64,000 nucleotides of DNA from Thalassobium sp. Its GTDB lineage: Bacteria; Pseudomonadota; Gammaproteobacteria; Pseudomonadales; Oceanobacteraceae. The stretch spans positions 792,525 through 856,524 of the forward strand of contig NVUW01000001.1 in the NCBI GenBank assembly GCA_002733205.1, read 5' to 3'. Positions 49,658 through 58,386 of this stretch are shown here, piece after piece. Made by a program: the position numbers and the translations under genes. The notes below the pieces were generated by a model. It had not been told where the DNA came from. It worked only from the letters and a program-made list of their open reading frames with translations, and did no database searches. Position 1 is the stretch's first letter. Each line of letters opens with the position of its first letter.

Positions 49658-50748
49658 TGCCGAGACGTATCAATGGAGTCCTGCTGGTCTACCTTTTCAT
49701 TGGGTTGTTGGCCGCTTTCTGGCTGGGCTCGCGCTGGCAGGACTGGTTGAGTCACCGCGAATTGGATTACCGCCCGATAGTACCACGCAGTGAGTTGGGC
49801 GCTGAAGAACAAAATACGATAGAAGTGTTTCTACGAGCCAGAGGTTCGGTGGTGTTTATCACCACATTATCCCAAGTGGTTAATCCCTGGAATCGCAGTG
49901 TATTCGAAGCGCCGGCGGGTACAGGTTCTGGATTTTTCTGGGATGCAAAAGGCCATATCGTCACTAATTATCACGTTATTCAACGGGCCAGTGCTGCTCA
50001 AATCCGACTGACTGACGATCGAACTTACAGCGCCTCACTGGTGGGCGCCAGTCCTGAACACGATCTGGCGGTGCTACGGGTTCAGTCTTCACTGGATGCT
50101 CCAGCGCCTATCCCGTTGGGTAGCAGTGGGGACTTACGGGTAGGGCAAAAGGTATACGCTATCGGCAACCCGTTTGGTCTCGACTATACCCTGACCACCG
50201 GGATCATTTCTGCATTGGATCGCAGTCTGAGCGAAGAGACAGGACAAACCATTCGCGATCTGATTCAGACCGATGCCGCGATCAACCCTGGCAATTCCGG
50301 TGGTCCTCTTCTGGACAGTGCTGGCAGGCTTATCGGTATTAACACAGCAATATACTCACCTTCTGGAGCCAGTGCCGGAATTGGCTTTGCTGTACCGGTG
50401 GATACCATCGCAAGGGTGGTGCCGCGACTTATACGAGACGGTAGCTATCGTTTGCCGGATCTGGGTCTCACTACCGATCAGCGTGTGAATAAGTGGTTTG
50501 CCAGCCGGTTTGAGCGGCAGGGCGTCGCCGTACTGAGTGTGAGCCCGGATTCTCCGGCAGCGTTGTTTGGTTTGATACCCGCGAGAATTGATAGTAATCA
50601 GTCTTTCATTCTGGGTGATGTTCTTCTGGCCATTGACGAGACGCCAGTAAAGAGTCTGATGGATATTGGCCATGCGCTGGAATCTCATGGAAAAGCGCAA
50701 ACCCTGACGATTTTTCGCAGGGGCGAGATTGTGGAGCTGAGCCGATGA
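49657..50748 (+). CDS. Membrane-anchored HtrA-type serine protease
   Basis: A 363-residue protein with an N-terminal anchor (GVLLVYLFIGLLAAFWLGS), a trypsin-like domain with His in NYHVIQ, Asp in HDLAVLR and Ser in GNSGGPL, and one C-terminal PDZ domain. One PDZ and a membrane anchor match DegS more than DegP, but the sequence need not act in the sigma-E path. Perfect GAGGAGGGG site; overlaps ftsH by 1 bp, which suggests joint quality control. Confidence 0.9.
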   Translation: MPRRINGVLLVYLFIGLLAAFWLGSRWQDWLSHRELDYRPIVPRSELGAEEQNTIEVFLRARGSVVFITTLSQVVNPWNRSVFEAPAGTGSGFFWDAKGHIVTNYHVIQRASAAQIRLTDDRTYSASLVGASPEHDLAVLRVQSSLDAPAPIPLGSSGDLRVGQKVYAIGNPFGLDYTLTTGIISALDRSLSEETGQTIRDLIQTDAAINPGNSGGPLLDSAGRLIGINTAIYSPSGASAGIGFAVPVDTIARVVPRLIRDGSYRLPDLGLTTDQRVNKWFASRFERQGVAVLSVSPDSPAALFGLIPARIDSNQSFILGDVLLAIDETPVKSLMDIGHALESHGKAQTLTIFRRGEIVELSR

Positions 50749-52040
50749 AAGGCATGACACGGATCGTCATTGTGGGTGGCGGCGCGGGCGGATTGGAATT
50801 GGCGACGCGGTTGGGCCGGAAGTTTCGCAAACAGCGGGCTGTCTCCGTTTTATTGATTGATAAGCATCCGTTTCATGTCTGGAAGCCCCTGTTTCACGAA
50901 GTGGCCTCTGGTTCGTTGGACGTAGACATGGACGGAGTGGACTACCGGGCGCACGCGGCCAACCATGGGTTCGAGTTTCAATTGGGCGCCTTGTCCGGTC
51001 TGGACCGAGAAAACAGACAAATCCGGCTCGAAGCGTTAATGGCTGATGACGGTGACATTGTGGTTCCACCACGGACTATTGATTATGACATTCTGGTCTT
51101 GGCCATAGGTTCGGCCAGTAACGATTTCTCTGTGCCCGGTGTGCATGAACATTGTTTTACGCTCGATAGCGTCACAGAGGCCAATCATTTCCATCAGCGA
51201 CTACTTAATCACTTCCTGAAGATGAAGGCCTCTGGCAGTGAAGGACCCCTGAATGTCGTCGTTGTAGGAGGTGGAGCTACGGGTGTAGAGCTTGCGGCGG
51301 AGCTGTATAAGATCACCGATTATCTACCGGTCTATGGGTTTTCGACCATTCAACGCCGTTCGCTGGCGGTCCATTTAATTGAAGCCTCTGACCGGATACT
51401 CAATGGGCTTCCTTGGCACATCTCACAGAAAGCCTCCCTCATTTTATCTGGCCTTGGAGCAAACATCCTGACCAATGCTTCGGTCGAATCCGTTGATCGT
51501 GATGGTGTCAGTTTGAAGGGCGACAAGAAAATAGCGGCCGATGTAGTGGTTTGGTGCGCCGGAGTCAAATGTCAGGAGACGCTGAAAAATATCGGAGGTC
51601 TTACCACCAATCCAATCAATCAAATTGTGGTTGATAAGACATTACGTTCTGCTGATGACACGTCGATCTACGCGTTGGGCGATTGCGCCTCGCTAACCCT
51701 GGATGATGGCAGCCGAGTGCCGCCCCGCGCTCAATCCGCACATCAAATGGCGAGCTGTGTTTGTCAAAATATCATCAATCAACTGGCGGGATCACCTTGT
51801 GAGTCTTTTACCTATCGTGATCACGGCTCGCTAGTGTCATTCGCGGAGTACAGCACGGTGGGCGTATTGGCCGGTTTAATGGGTAAAAAGGTGTTTGTTG
51901 AGGGGGGGATTGCAAAATACCTCTACATTTCACTCTATCGATTGCATCAAATTGCCTTGCACGGTTACCTGAGAACGGCCTTATTGGCGTTGGTTGGACG
52001 TATTAATCGGCGCTTACGCCCGGCGTTAAAGCTCCATTGA
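50745..52040 (+). CDS. NDH-2-like NAD(P)/FAD oxidoreductase
   Basis: A 431-residue flavoprotein with two Rossmann motifs (IVGGGAGGLELATRLG at the N-terminus and VVVGGGATGVELAAEL near 170), and FAD end motif YALGDCASL. The C-terminus has a hydrophobic amphipathic stretch, as in type II NADH dehydrogenases that attach to the membrane. It would reoxidise NADH without pumping protons. Overlaps the HtrA gene by 4 bp. Confidence 0.87.
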   Translation: MKGMTRIVIVGGGAGGLELATRLGRKFRKQRAVSVLLIDKHPFHVWKPLFHEVASGSLDVDMDGVDYRAHAANHGFEFQLGALSGLDRENRQIRLEALMADDGDIVVPPRTIDYDILVLAIGSASNDFSVPGVHEHCFTLDSVTEANHFHQRLLNHFLKMKASGSEGPLNVVVVGGGATGVELAAELYKITDYLPVYGFSTIQRRSLAVHLIEASDRILNGLPWHISQKASLILSGLGANILTNASVESVDRDGVSLKGDKKIAADVVVWCAGVKCQETLKNIGGLTTNPINQIVVDKTLRSADDTSIYALGDCASLTLDDGSRVPPRAQSAHQMASCVCQNIINQLAGSPCESFTYRDHGSLVSFAEYSTVGVLAGLMGKKVFVEGGIAKYLYISLYRLHQIALHGYLRTALLALVGRINRRLRPALKLH

Positions 52041-52068
52041 TCGCTACAACAATGAGGGTATGGAATCG

Positions 52069-53328
52069 ATGAGTGAGTACCAGACACAGCTAGCCCACCT
52101 GATGTTGTTTGCGCAAAGCATCGGTATTGGCTTTTTAATCGGTCTGGAGCGGGAACGTCACCACAACACCATTGCCGGGGTGCGCACATTTACGCTTATC
52201 GCGCTGGCAGGCGCGCTGGCAGGATACATTGGTGTCTTAAATCAGGATGCGGGACTGGCCATCGCCATTGGGGTTGTAGTGGGTGTCGGGCTCATTGTGG
52301 CGCAGTTCCGGTCGAGGTCTGAAGAACCGGATACCACGACGGTTATGGCCGGTGTGATTGCGTTCGGGCTGGGTTATGCCTTGTGGCTCGGTCATCCACA
52401 ACTTCCGGCGGCGCTGGCAATAGCTATTACGGCCATATTGTATTTTCGGGATCAATTGCGGCAAATGCCCGCGCAATTGACCGATAAGGATATCCGTTCG
52501 TTTTTCCAGTTTGCGGCAGCGGCTTTTATTCTATTGCCAGTCTTGCCCGATACCTTCTATGGGCCCTATGAAGTGATCAATCCCTATCAGGTGGGTTGGT
52601 TGGTGGTGCTAATTAGTGGTCTCAGTTTAGCGGGTTATGTTGCACTGCGTTGTCTGGATGGCAAAGCGGGTCTTTTGGTGATTGGCCTGTTTGGAGGGTT
52701 GGTTTCCACGACGGCAACAACCCTCGTTTACGCCCGTCACAGCAAAACGAATCCGGGATTTTCGAGCGCAGCCGGGATCATTATTCTGCTATCCCATATT
52801 GTGTTGTTCATCCGCATCGGTATTTTGGTGACGGTGGTGGAAGTCTCCATGTTACAGCCCATGTTGCTTTGGCTGTTGGGTGGTGGCTTGGTAGGTGCCG
52901 CTTACGTTACGTGGGCCTATCGCCGCGCAACACGTAAACAAAATACGCTGCCTGAACTGGACGTTAGAAATCCCGCGGAATTGAAAACGGCACTGGGCTT
53001 CGCTATCGCCTTTGCGCTGATTTTGCTGCTGGCAACTTGGATGAACGATCAATTTTCCGATGCAGGCGTGTATCTGGTGGCATTTATTTCAGGCCTCACG
53101 GACCTGGACGCTATCACTATTTCTAATTTGAAGCTGGTCTCCACGCAAACGCTTATACCGCCGGTGGCGGTCAATGCCGTGATTATTGCGTTTGTCGCTA
53201 ATCTGATTTTTAAATTTGCCATTGTATTGACCGCTGGCGCTCAAGCATTGCGGCGGCCCGTGGCAGTCGGCTTTGCCACATTTTTATTGGGTATCGCACT
53301 GGGCATCAGTGCGGACATTTTTTTATAA
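52069..53328 (+). CDS. MgtC/SapB-DUF4010 membrane protein
   Basis: A 419-residue membrane protein: an N-terminal MgtC/SapB-like part (GIGFLIGLERERHHNTIAGVRTFT) followed by the DUF4010 domain with many helices. DUF4010 proteins are of unknown function, with a link to magnesium or metal stress by analogy with MgtC. ATG 52069 is ten bases after GAGGG; the ATG at 52060 is too near to that site, though it would only add three residues. Confidence 0.83.
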   Translation: MSEYQTQLAHLMLFAQSIGIGFLIGLERERHHNTIAGVRTFTLIALAGALAGYIGVLNQDAGLAIAIGVVVGVGLIVAQFRSRSEEPDTTTVMAGVIAFGLGYALWLGHPQLPAALAIAITAILYFRDQLRQMPAQLTDKDIRSFFQFAAAAFILLPVLPDTFYGPYEVINPYQVGWLVVLISGLSLAGYVALRCLDGKAGLLVIGLFGGLVSTTATTLVYARHSKTNPGFSSAAGIIILLSHIVLFIRIGILVTVVEVSMLQPMLLWLLGGGLVGAAYVTWAYRRATRKQNTLPELDVRNPAELKTALGFAIAFALILLLATWMNDQFSDAGVYLVAFISGLTDLDAITISNLKLVSTQTLIPPVAVNAVIIAFVANLIFKFAIVLTAGAQALRRPVAVGFATFLLGIALGISADIFL

Positions 53329-53357
53329 ACCAACGATTACTGAACAAGGAACGAGCC

Positions 53358-53990
53358 ATGAGTACATTGTCAGTCTCACGAAAGATGATTCCCCATTTCT
53401 ACATAAAATCATTATTTGTGCTATTGCTAACGCTGCCCTGGTTGAGCGGCTGCGGAATCAACAACATTCCTACCTACGACGAGCAGGCGAAAGCCGCCTG
53501 GGCGCAAGTGGAAAATCAGTATCAACGACGTGCAGACCTGGTGCCCAATCTGGTGGCTACGGTTAAAGGTTATGCGGCCCACGAAAAAGAAACGCTTACC
53601 GCCGTCACGGAAGCACGCGCGAAAGTCGGTTCCATTCAGGTGGGAAAAGAGCTGCTCGATAATCCCCAGTTGCTGCAGCAGTACCAGGCGGCGCAAAGTG
53701 AATTGGGCTCAGCGTTGCAGCGCTTGATGGTGGTGGTGGAAAGGTACCCCGATTTAAAAGCCAATCAAAATTTTCTGGCGCTGCAATCGCAACTGGAAGG
53801 TACGGAAAACCGAATCAGTGTGGCCCGGCGTGACTTTATTCAAGCGGTGAATCAATACAACCGGGAAATCCGTACTTTCCCCGGCAGAATATGGCACTCG
53901 ATTCTCTATAGTGATATGCAGTTGCGAGAAACCTATCAGGCCACCAGTGACAATGCTGAAAAGGCACCCACGGTGGATTTTGATGAGTAG
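53358..53990 (+). CDS. LemA family protein
   Basis: A 210-residue protein with an N-terminal hydrophobic segment and a Cys that may be lipidated (LPWLSGCGIN), then the LemA helical domain: NQYQRRADLVPNLVATVKGY and the C-terminal FPGRIWHSILY. The role of LemA proteins is not known, but they often stand beside TPM-domain genes. AAGGA before the ATG. Confidence 0.88.
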   Translation: MSTLSVSRKMIPHFYIKSLFVLLLTLPWLSGCGINNIPTYDEQAKAAWAQVENQYQRRADLVPNLVATVKGYAAHEKETLTAVTEARAKVGSIQVGKELLDNPQLLQQYQAAQSELGSALQRLMVVVERYPDLKANQNFLALQSQLEGTENRISVARRDFIQAVNQYNREIRTFPGRIWHSILYSDMQLRETYQATSDNAEKAPTVDFDE

Positions 53991-54669
53991 CGTCCGCAAA
54001 GCGAGCATTGCCCTGTTAATGCTCTGCTTGAGTTTACCCGTACTGGCAGCGACCACATTTCCAGCGTTGACGGGTCGTGTGGTAGACCAGGCAGGGTTGC
54101 TCAATTCAAAGACAACAGCCCAGCTTGAACAACAGTTACAGGCTCATGAGGCCGCTACCGGTAATCAGGTCGTGGTGGTGACGCTGAAGGATCTCCAGGA
54201 GCTCACTATCGAGGATTACGGTTATCAGTTGGGCCGCGCCTGGGGTATCGGTCAGAAGAATAAAAACAACGGCGTGTTGTTGATCGTGGTACCGAGCCTC
54301 CGCAAGGTGCGCATTGAGGTGGGGTATGGTCTGGAAGGCGTCCTTACTGATGCCATATCCAGCAATATCATTCAAATGGTGATTCTGCCTGCGTTTCGTA
54401 GCGGGAATTTCGATCAGGGCGTACTCCAGGGTAGCGAGGCCATTATACAGGCACTGGGTGGGCAGTACCGTTTTCGGTCGCCACCACAGGGAGAGAAAGA
54501 GCTGCCACCCTGGTGGGTGATTTTCTTTATCCCGTTGATATTTTTCCGGCGCTTTGGCATGGGCGGTTTTTACGGCCACCACGGTGGGCATTACGGCGGT
54601 TCACGACGTGGCGGCTTTGGTGGTGGCGGTGGCGGTTTCGGCGGCGGTGGTGCTTCAGGAGGTTGGTGA
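53983..54669 (+). CDS. TPM-domain phosphatase-like protein (first)
   Basis: A 228-residue protein with a signal peptide (LLMLCLSLPVLA), a TPM domain (GRVVDQAGLLNSKTTAQLEQQ, QVVVVTLKD, VRIEVGYGLEGVLTDA), a helix and a Gly-rich tail rich in aromatic residues. TPM proteins are periplasm-facing; some have phosphatase activity. Overlaps LemA by 8 bp and the next TPM gene by TGATG. Confidence 0.87.
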   Translation: MSSVRKASIALLMLCLSLPVLAATTFPALTGRVVDQAGLLNSKTTAQLEQQLQAHEAATGNQVVVVTLKDLQELTIEDYGYQLGRAWGIGQKNKNNGVLLIVVPSLRKVRIEVGYGLEGVLTDAISSNIIQMVILPAFRSGNFDQGVLQGSEAIIQALGGQYRFRSPPQGEKELPPWWVIFFIPLIFFRRFGMGGFYGHHGGHYGGSRRGGFGGGGGGFGGGGASGGW

Positions 54670-55286
54670 TGCAGTTTTCGACAGAATTACAACAACAGAT
54701 CGGTGCGGCAATCGGCGATATCGAAAGGCTAACTGATGCTGAAGTGGTGTGTGTACTGGCGCCATGCAGCGATGATTATCACTACATTCCCGCTTTGTGG
54801 GCGGCATTACTTGCATTGCTGTCCCCTTTACTTCTGGCGTTGACGCCCTGGTGGGGCCATAGCAATACGCTGTCGCTGTTGCAGTTAGTCATCTTCGTCG
54901 TTGCCTGGTTGGCCTTTCGTTGGCGGCCGCTTTTTCAACGCATCATTCCCAAGTCTGTACGTTACTGGCGTGCCGGTAATATGGCCCGGCGGCAGTTTCT
55001 GGAGAACGGTTTACACCATACGCGGGAGGGTGCCGGGTTGTTGATTTTTGTTTCGGCCCAGGAGCGTTATGTGGAGATTCTTGCCGACCGGGGAATCGCG
55101 CAAAAGGTCGCGGATGATCAATGGCAAAACATTGTTGCAGCCTTCATTCAGCAGGTGAAGCAGAACCAGATCGCCGAGGGGTTTATTCAGTGTATTGAAT
55201 CCTGTGGTGGCTTGTTGGCTGAGTTTTATCCCGCAACAACGGAAAAAAACGAGCTGCCCAATAAACTGGTGGTGCTGCCTGACTAA
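54669..55286 (+). CDS. TPM-domain protein (second), with internal helices
   Basis: A 205-residue protein in which the TPM fold (AAIGDIERLTDAEVVCVLA, then LLIFVSAQERYVEILADRGI) is split by two membrane helices (ALWAALLALLSPLLLAL, LQLVIFVVAWLAF). It differs from the first by lacking a signal peptide and Gly-rich tail. LemA-TPM-TPM triads occur widely and are not understood. Confidence 0.83.
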   Translation: MQFSTELQQQIGAAIGDIERLTDAEVVCVLAPCSDDYHYIPALWAALLALLSPLLLALTPWWGHSNTLSLLQLVIFVVAWLAFRWRPLFQRIIPKSVRYWRAGNMARRQFLENGLHHTREGAGLLIFVSAQERYVEILADRGIAQKVADDQWQNIVAAFIQQVKQNQIAEGFIQCIESCGGLLAEFYPATTEKNELPNKLVVLPD

Positions 55287-55328
55287 GTCAGCGCCGCCGT
55301 GTGACCACAATTAAAAAGGAGAAAAGCG

Positions 55329-56324
55329 ATGACACGATTTGCTATCAACGGAGCTGGCAGAATAGGCCGACTGGTGATGCGGGAATACCTGCGTCGCCAG
55401 CCTGACAATCTGCAATTGGTTGCCGTTAACGATCTGACCGATACAGAAACATTGGCATACCTCCTGGAATTTGATTCTGTGCATGGTCGCCTGCCATCGC
55501 CCGTTGCCATCGAAGGCGATCAATTATGTGTCGCCGGTGTCACGGTTCCCGTCTACCACCAGGCAGAGCCTGAACGCCTGCCATGGTCGGATCTCGGTGT
55601 GGATTGGGTGCTGGAGGGAACGGGACTATTCCGGAAACGTGAAGATGCCAGCAAACATCTAGCTGCGGGTGCGGGGAAAGTACTGATCAGCGCACCGTCG
55701 GAATCAGCCGACCTGACCATTATTTATGGCGTCAATCATCAGGCGTTCCAGCCTGAATCGCACCAGATTATTTCCAACGGCTCATGTACCACTAACTCTC
55801 TGGTGCCCCCTTTAGCAGTATTGCTCGAAAGCTATGGTATCGACACCGCATCCGCCACCACCATCCATGCCTATACCTCCTCCCAAGGTCTGGTGGATGT
55901 GGCTTCACGCAAACGTATTCGAGGTCGCGCCGCTGCCCTCAATCTGGTACCGACCTCCACTGGCGCGGATAAGGTGGTTGCCGCGGTATTGCCCGAACTG
56001 GCCGGTAAATTCTCCGCCTTGGCGGTTCGCGCACCGATAGCCGACGGCGGCTTGACCGATATCACAGTACGATTGCAACGACCCGTCACGGAGGAACAAG
56101 TCAATCAGTGCCTGGCCGACGCCTGTAAGAATCAACTGCAAGGCGTGATGGATTTTACCGAACAGGAATGGGTCAGCAGTGACATCATCGGTAATCCTCA
56201 TTCCGCGATTGTTCATGGTCTCTCAACACGGGTAATCGGCGATCGTACTGTCAAGCTCCAGGTGTGGTATGACAACGAATACGCCTATGCGTGCCGTTTG
56301 CTGGATTTGATGAGTGGCCTGTGA
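55329..56324 (+). CDS. Divergent glyceraldehyde-3-phosphate dehydrogenase
   Basis: A 331-residue enzyme of the GAPDH family. The NAD motif is NGAGRIGR (usually NGFGRIGR), the catalytic Cys153 lies in SCTTNS (usually SCTTNC), and His in TIHAYTSSQG is kept. Substrate-side motifs are altered: RAPIADGGLTDIT in place of the usual RVPT-x-SVVDLT. A related sugar-phosphate dehydrogenase is possible. AAGGAG seven bases before the ATG; follows the TPM genes. Confidence 0.85.
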   Translation: MTRFAINGAGRIGRLVMREYLRRQPDNLQLVAVNDLTDTETLAYLLEFDSVHGRLPSPVAIEGDQLCVAGVTVPVYHQAEPERLPWSDLGVDWVLEGTGLFRKREDASKHLAAGAGKVLISAPSESADLTIIYGVNHQAFQPESHQIISNGSCTTNSLVPPLAVLLESYGIDTASATTIHAYTSSQGLVDVASRKRIRGRAAALNLVPTSTGADKVVAAVLPELAGKFSALAVRAPIADGGLTDITVRLQRPVTEEQVNQCLADACKNQLQGVMDFTEQEWVSSDIIGNPHSAIVHGLSTRVIGDRTVKLQVWYDNEYAYACRLLDLMSGL

Positions 56325-57691
56325 GATCGGCTTTGAAGAAGCATCATCTTAAATATGCGTCGATTGCAGATATCCTGGTACTGACCGAAAGTCTGGGTTT
56401 GTTAATTAAAACCCGACTATGGCTGCAAATCCTGATTGGTATGATCGCGGGTATTGCCTTAGGTGTGCTGATTTCTGCACGAGGTATGGCCTTAGTCGAT
56501 AGGCACGTGGCAGAACTCATCGCGGGTTGGCTGGCATTGCCAGGCTACATTTTCCTGGCGCTGATTCAGATGATCATGGTGGCGCTGATTTTTTCGTCCA
56601 TTATTCTGGGGGTTGCATCCTGCGGCACGGGTGAGCAACTGCGAAGGTTGGGTATCAGGATAATGCCATATTTCCTGTGCACCACGACGGTTGCGGTAAT
56701 GCTCGGTATTGTATTGGCCGAGTTGGTAAAACCCGGAGCGTATATTTCGCAACTGATGGTTGACAATACGTCACTGGAACCGTTGAGTCAGGCAGCGAAC
56801 GCCAAGGAATTCGTCACACAGTCAGACGCTTCGGCTGCACGCCATCTCAACTTCCCCAAAACTCTGGCGAATCTGATTCCCTCGAATCCGCTCCGTGCGG
56901 CGCTGGATGGCAGTATGTTGCAAATTGTTGTTTTCTCAATTTTCTTCGGCATTGCATTACTGATGATCCAATCTGCACGCGCCAAACCGTTATTGGATAT
57001 TGCGATGTCTCTGCAGGAAGTTGCCATGAAAATTGTCAGCTGGGCGATGCTGATTGCGCCTTTGGCTGTTTTTGGCTTGTTAACGGAGATCACTACCAAA
57101 ATGGGTTTTGATGCCATCCTGGGCATGGGTGGGTACGTCGCCACGGTAATTGCTGGGTTGCTGTGCTTATTACTTTTTTATTTGGGGCTGGCGTATGTGG
57201 TTGCCCGAATATCGCCCCTCTCGTTTTTGCATAATATTCGTGAGTTGCAACTGTTGGCATTTTCAACTTCCAGTTCTGCGGCGGTGATGCCGCTCTCCAT
57301 TGAAACTGCCACAAAGCGCTTTGCCATTTCTGAGTCCACGGCAAATTTTGTGATTCCCATTGGCGCCACCATCAACATGGACGGAACCGCAATTTACCAG
57401 GTTATCGCCGCAGTTTTTCTGGCCCAGGTTTACGGCATCGACCTGTCCTTGCCCGCATTGCTACTGCTAAGTGTGACGACCATTGGTGCATCGATTGGTG
57501 CGCCGAGTACGCCCGGTGTGGGAATTGTGGTCTTGGCGACGATATTGGGTGGGATAGGTGTGCCCGTATCAGGTATTGCGCTGCTAATCGGGGTTGACCG
57601 CATTTTGGATATGTCGCGTACGGTGGTGAATGTGACGGGTGACATCACTGCCTGTTTGGTGCTGGATAAATTAATGCTACGGCAAACGTAG
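56321..57691 (+). CDS. Dicarboxylate/amino acid:cation symporter
   Basis: A 456-residue DAACS transporter. The signature STSSSAAVMPLSIETA and MDGTAIYQVIAAVF are the serine-rich re-entrant loop and metal-binding part of the glutamate/aspartate transporters. It moves C4-dicarboxylates or amino acids with Na+ or H+. Start GTG 56321 overlaps the GAPDH stop; an alternative GTG at 56291 would extend into that gene. Confidence 0.87.
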   Translation: MRSALKKHHLKYASIADILVLTESLGLLIKTRLWLQILIGMIAGIALGVLISARGMALVDRHVAELIAGWLALPGYIFLALIQMIMVALIFSSIILGVASCGTGEQLRRLGIRIMPYFLCTTTVAVMLGIVLAELVKPGAYISQLMVDNTSLEPLSQAANAKEFVTQSDASAARHLNFPKTLANLIPSNPLRAALDGSMLQIVVFSIFFGIALLMIQSARAKPLLDIAMSLQEVAMKIVSWAMLIAPLAVFGLLTEITTKMGFDAILGMGGYVATVIAGLLCLLLFYLGLAYVVARISPLSFLHNIRELQLLAFSTSSSAAVMPLSIETATKRFAISESTANFVIPIGATINMDGTAIYQVIAAVFLAQVYGIDLSLPALLLLSVTTIGASIGAPSTPGVGIVVLATILGGIGVPVSGIALLIGVDRILDMSRTVVNVTGDITACLVLDKLMLRQT

Positions 57692-57726
57692 TACTTACAA
57701 TACATAGACACAGTTGGAGGTATCAA

Positions 57727-58386
57727 ATGGAAGAACATATTGCACACTCAGGTGCTTGGGGATTGGCAATTATCATGATCGTGGGCATTTCCTGGGTCTT
57801 TTATCGCTACGTGGCACCCAAAAACTGGCATGAATGGGCCAGCGCGGGAGTGGTGCAGGCTTTTATTATTGCCTTGTATGCGGAGATGTATGGATTCCCA
57901 CTCACCATCTATCTGTTATCCCGATTCTTTGGTCTCGATCGGGGCGATCTGAATGCGAGTCTCTGGTCTACCCTGCTGGGCATGGGCGAGACCGGAATGA
58001 TGATTTCAATGATTCTTGGGTATGTGTTGGTCTTTTTCGGTATCGGCATATTTTTTCAGGGCTGGCGCCAGGTTCACCGCGCGCGCCAGACCAATGCCTT
58101 AGTGACCGATGGTCTGTATCGGCTGGTCCGGCATCCTCAGTACACCGGTTTGTTTATTGCGTTGTTTGGCGAGGGCGTTGTCCATTGGCCCACACTGTTT
58201 TCTGTCGCCCTGTTTCCGGTGATCGTATTGGCTTACTACATGTTGGCCAAAAAGGAGGAGAAACAGGTGTTGTCGGAATTTGGCGATGCCTATCGAGCGT
58301 ATCAGCAGCGAGTCCCTATGTTTATCCCTAGGAGAAGCCAGTGGCGAGCGTTTATCGATAGTTCTAGTTTGAATGCTGATAACTGA
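57727..58386 (+). CDS. ICMT-like membrane methyltransferase (copy 2)
   Basis: A 219-residue membrane protein like the one at 33876, with helices, FIIALYAEMYGFPLTIYLLS and the SAM-binding-type GLYRLVRHPQYTGLFIALFG and KKEEKQVLSEFGDAYRAY. The 23-kb distance and divergence argue for old duplication or separate recruitment. GGAGG six bases before the ATG. Confidence 0.83.
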   Translation: MEEHIAHSGAWGLAIIMIVGISWVFYRYVAPKNWHEWASAGVVQAFIIALYAEMYGFPLTIYLLSRFFGLDRGDLNASLWSTLLGMGETGMMISMILGYVLVFFGIGIFFQGWRQVHRARQTNALVTDGLYRLVRHPQYTGLFIALFGEGVVHWPTLFSVALFPVIVLAYYMLAKKEEKQVLSEFGDAYRAYQQRVPMFIPRRSQWRAFIDSSSLNADN

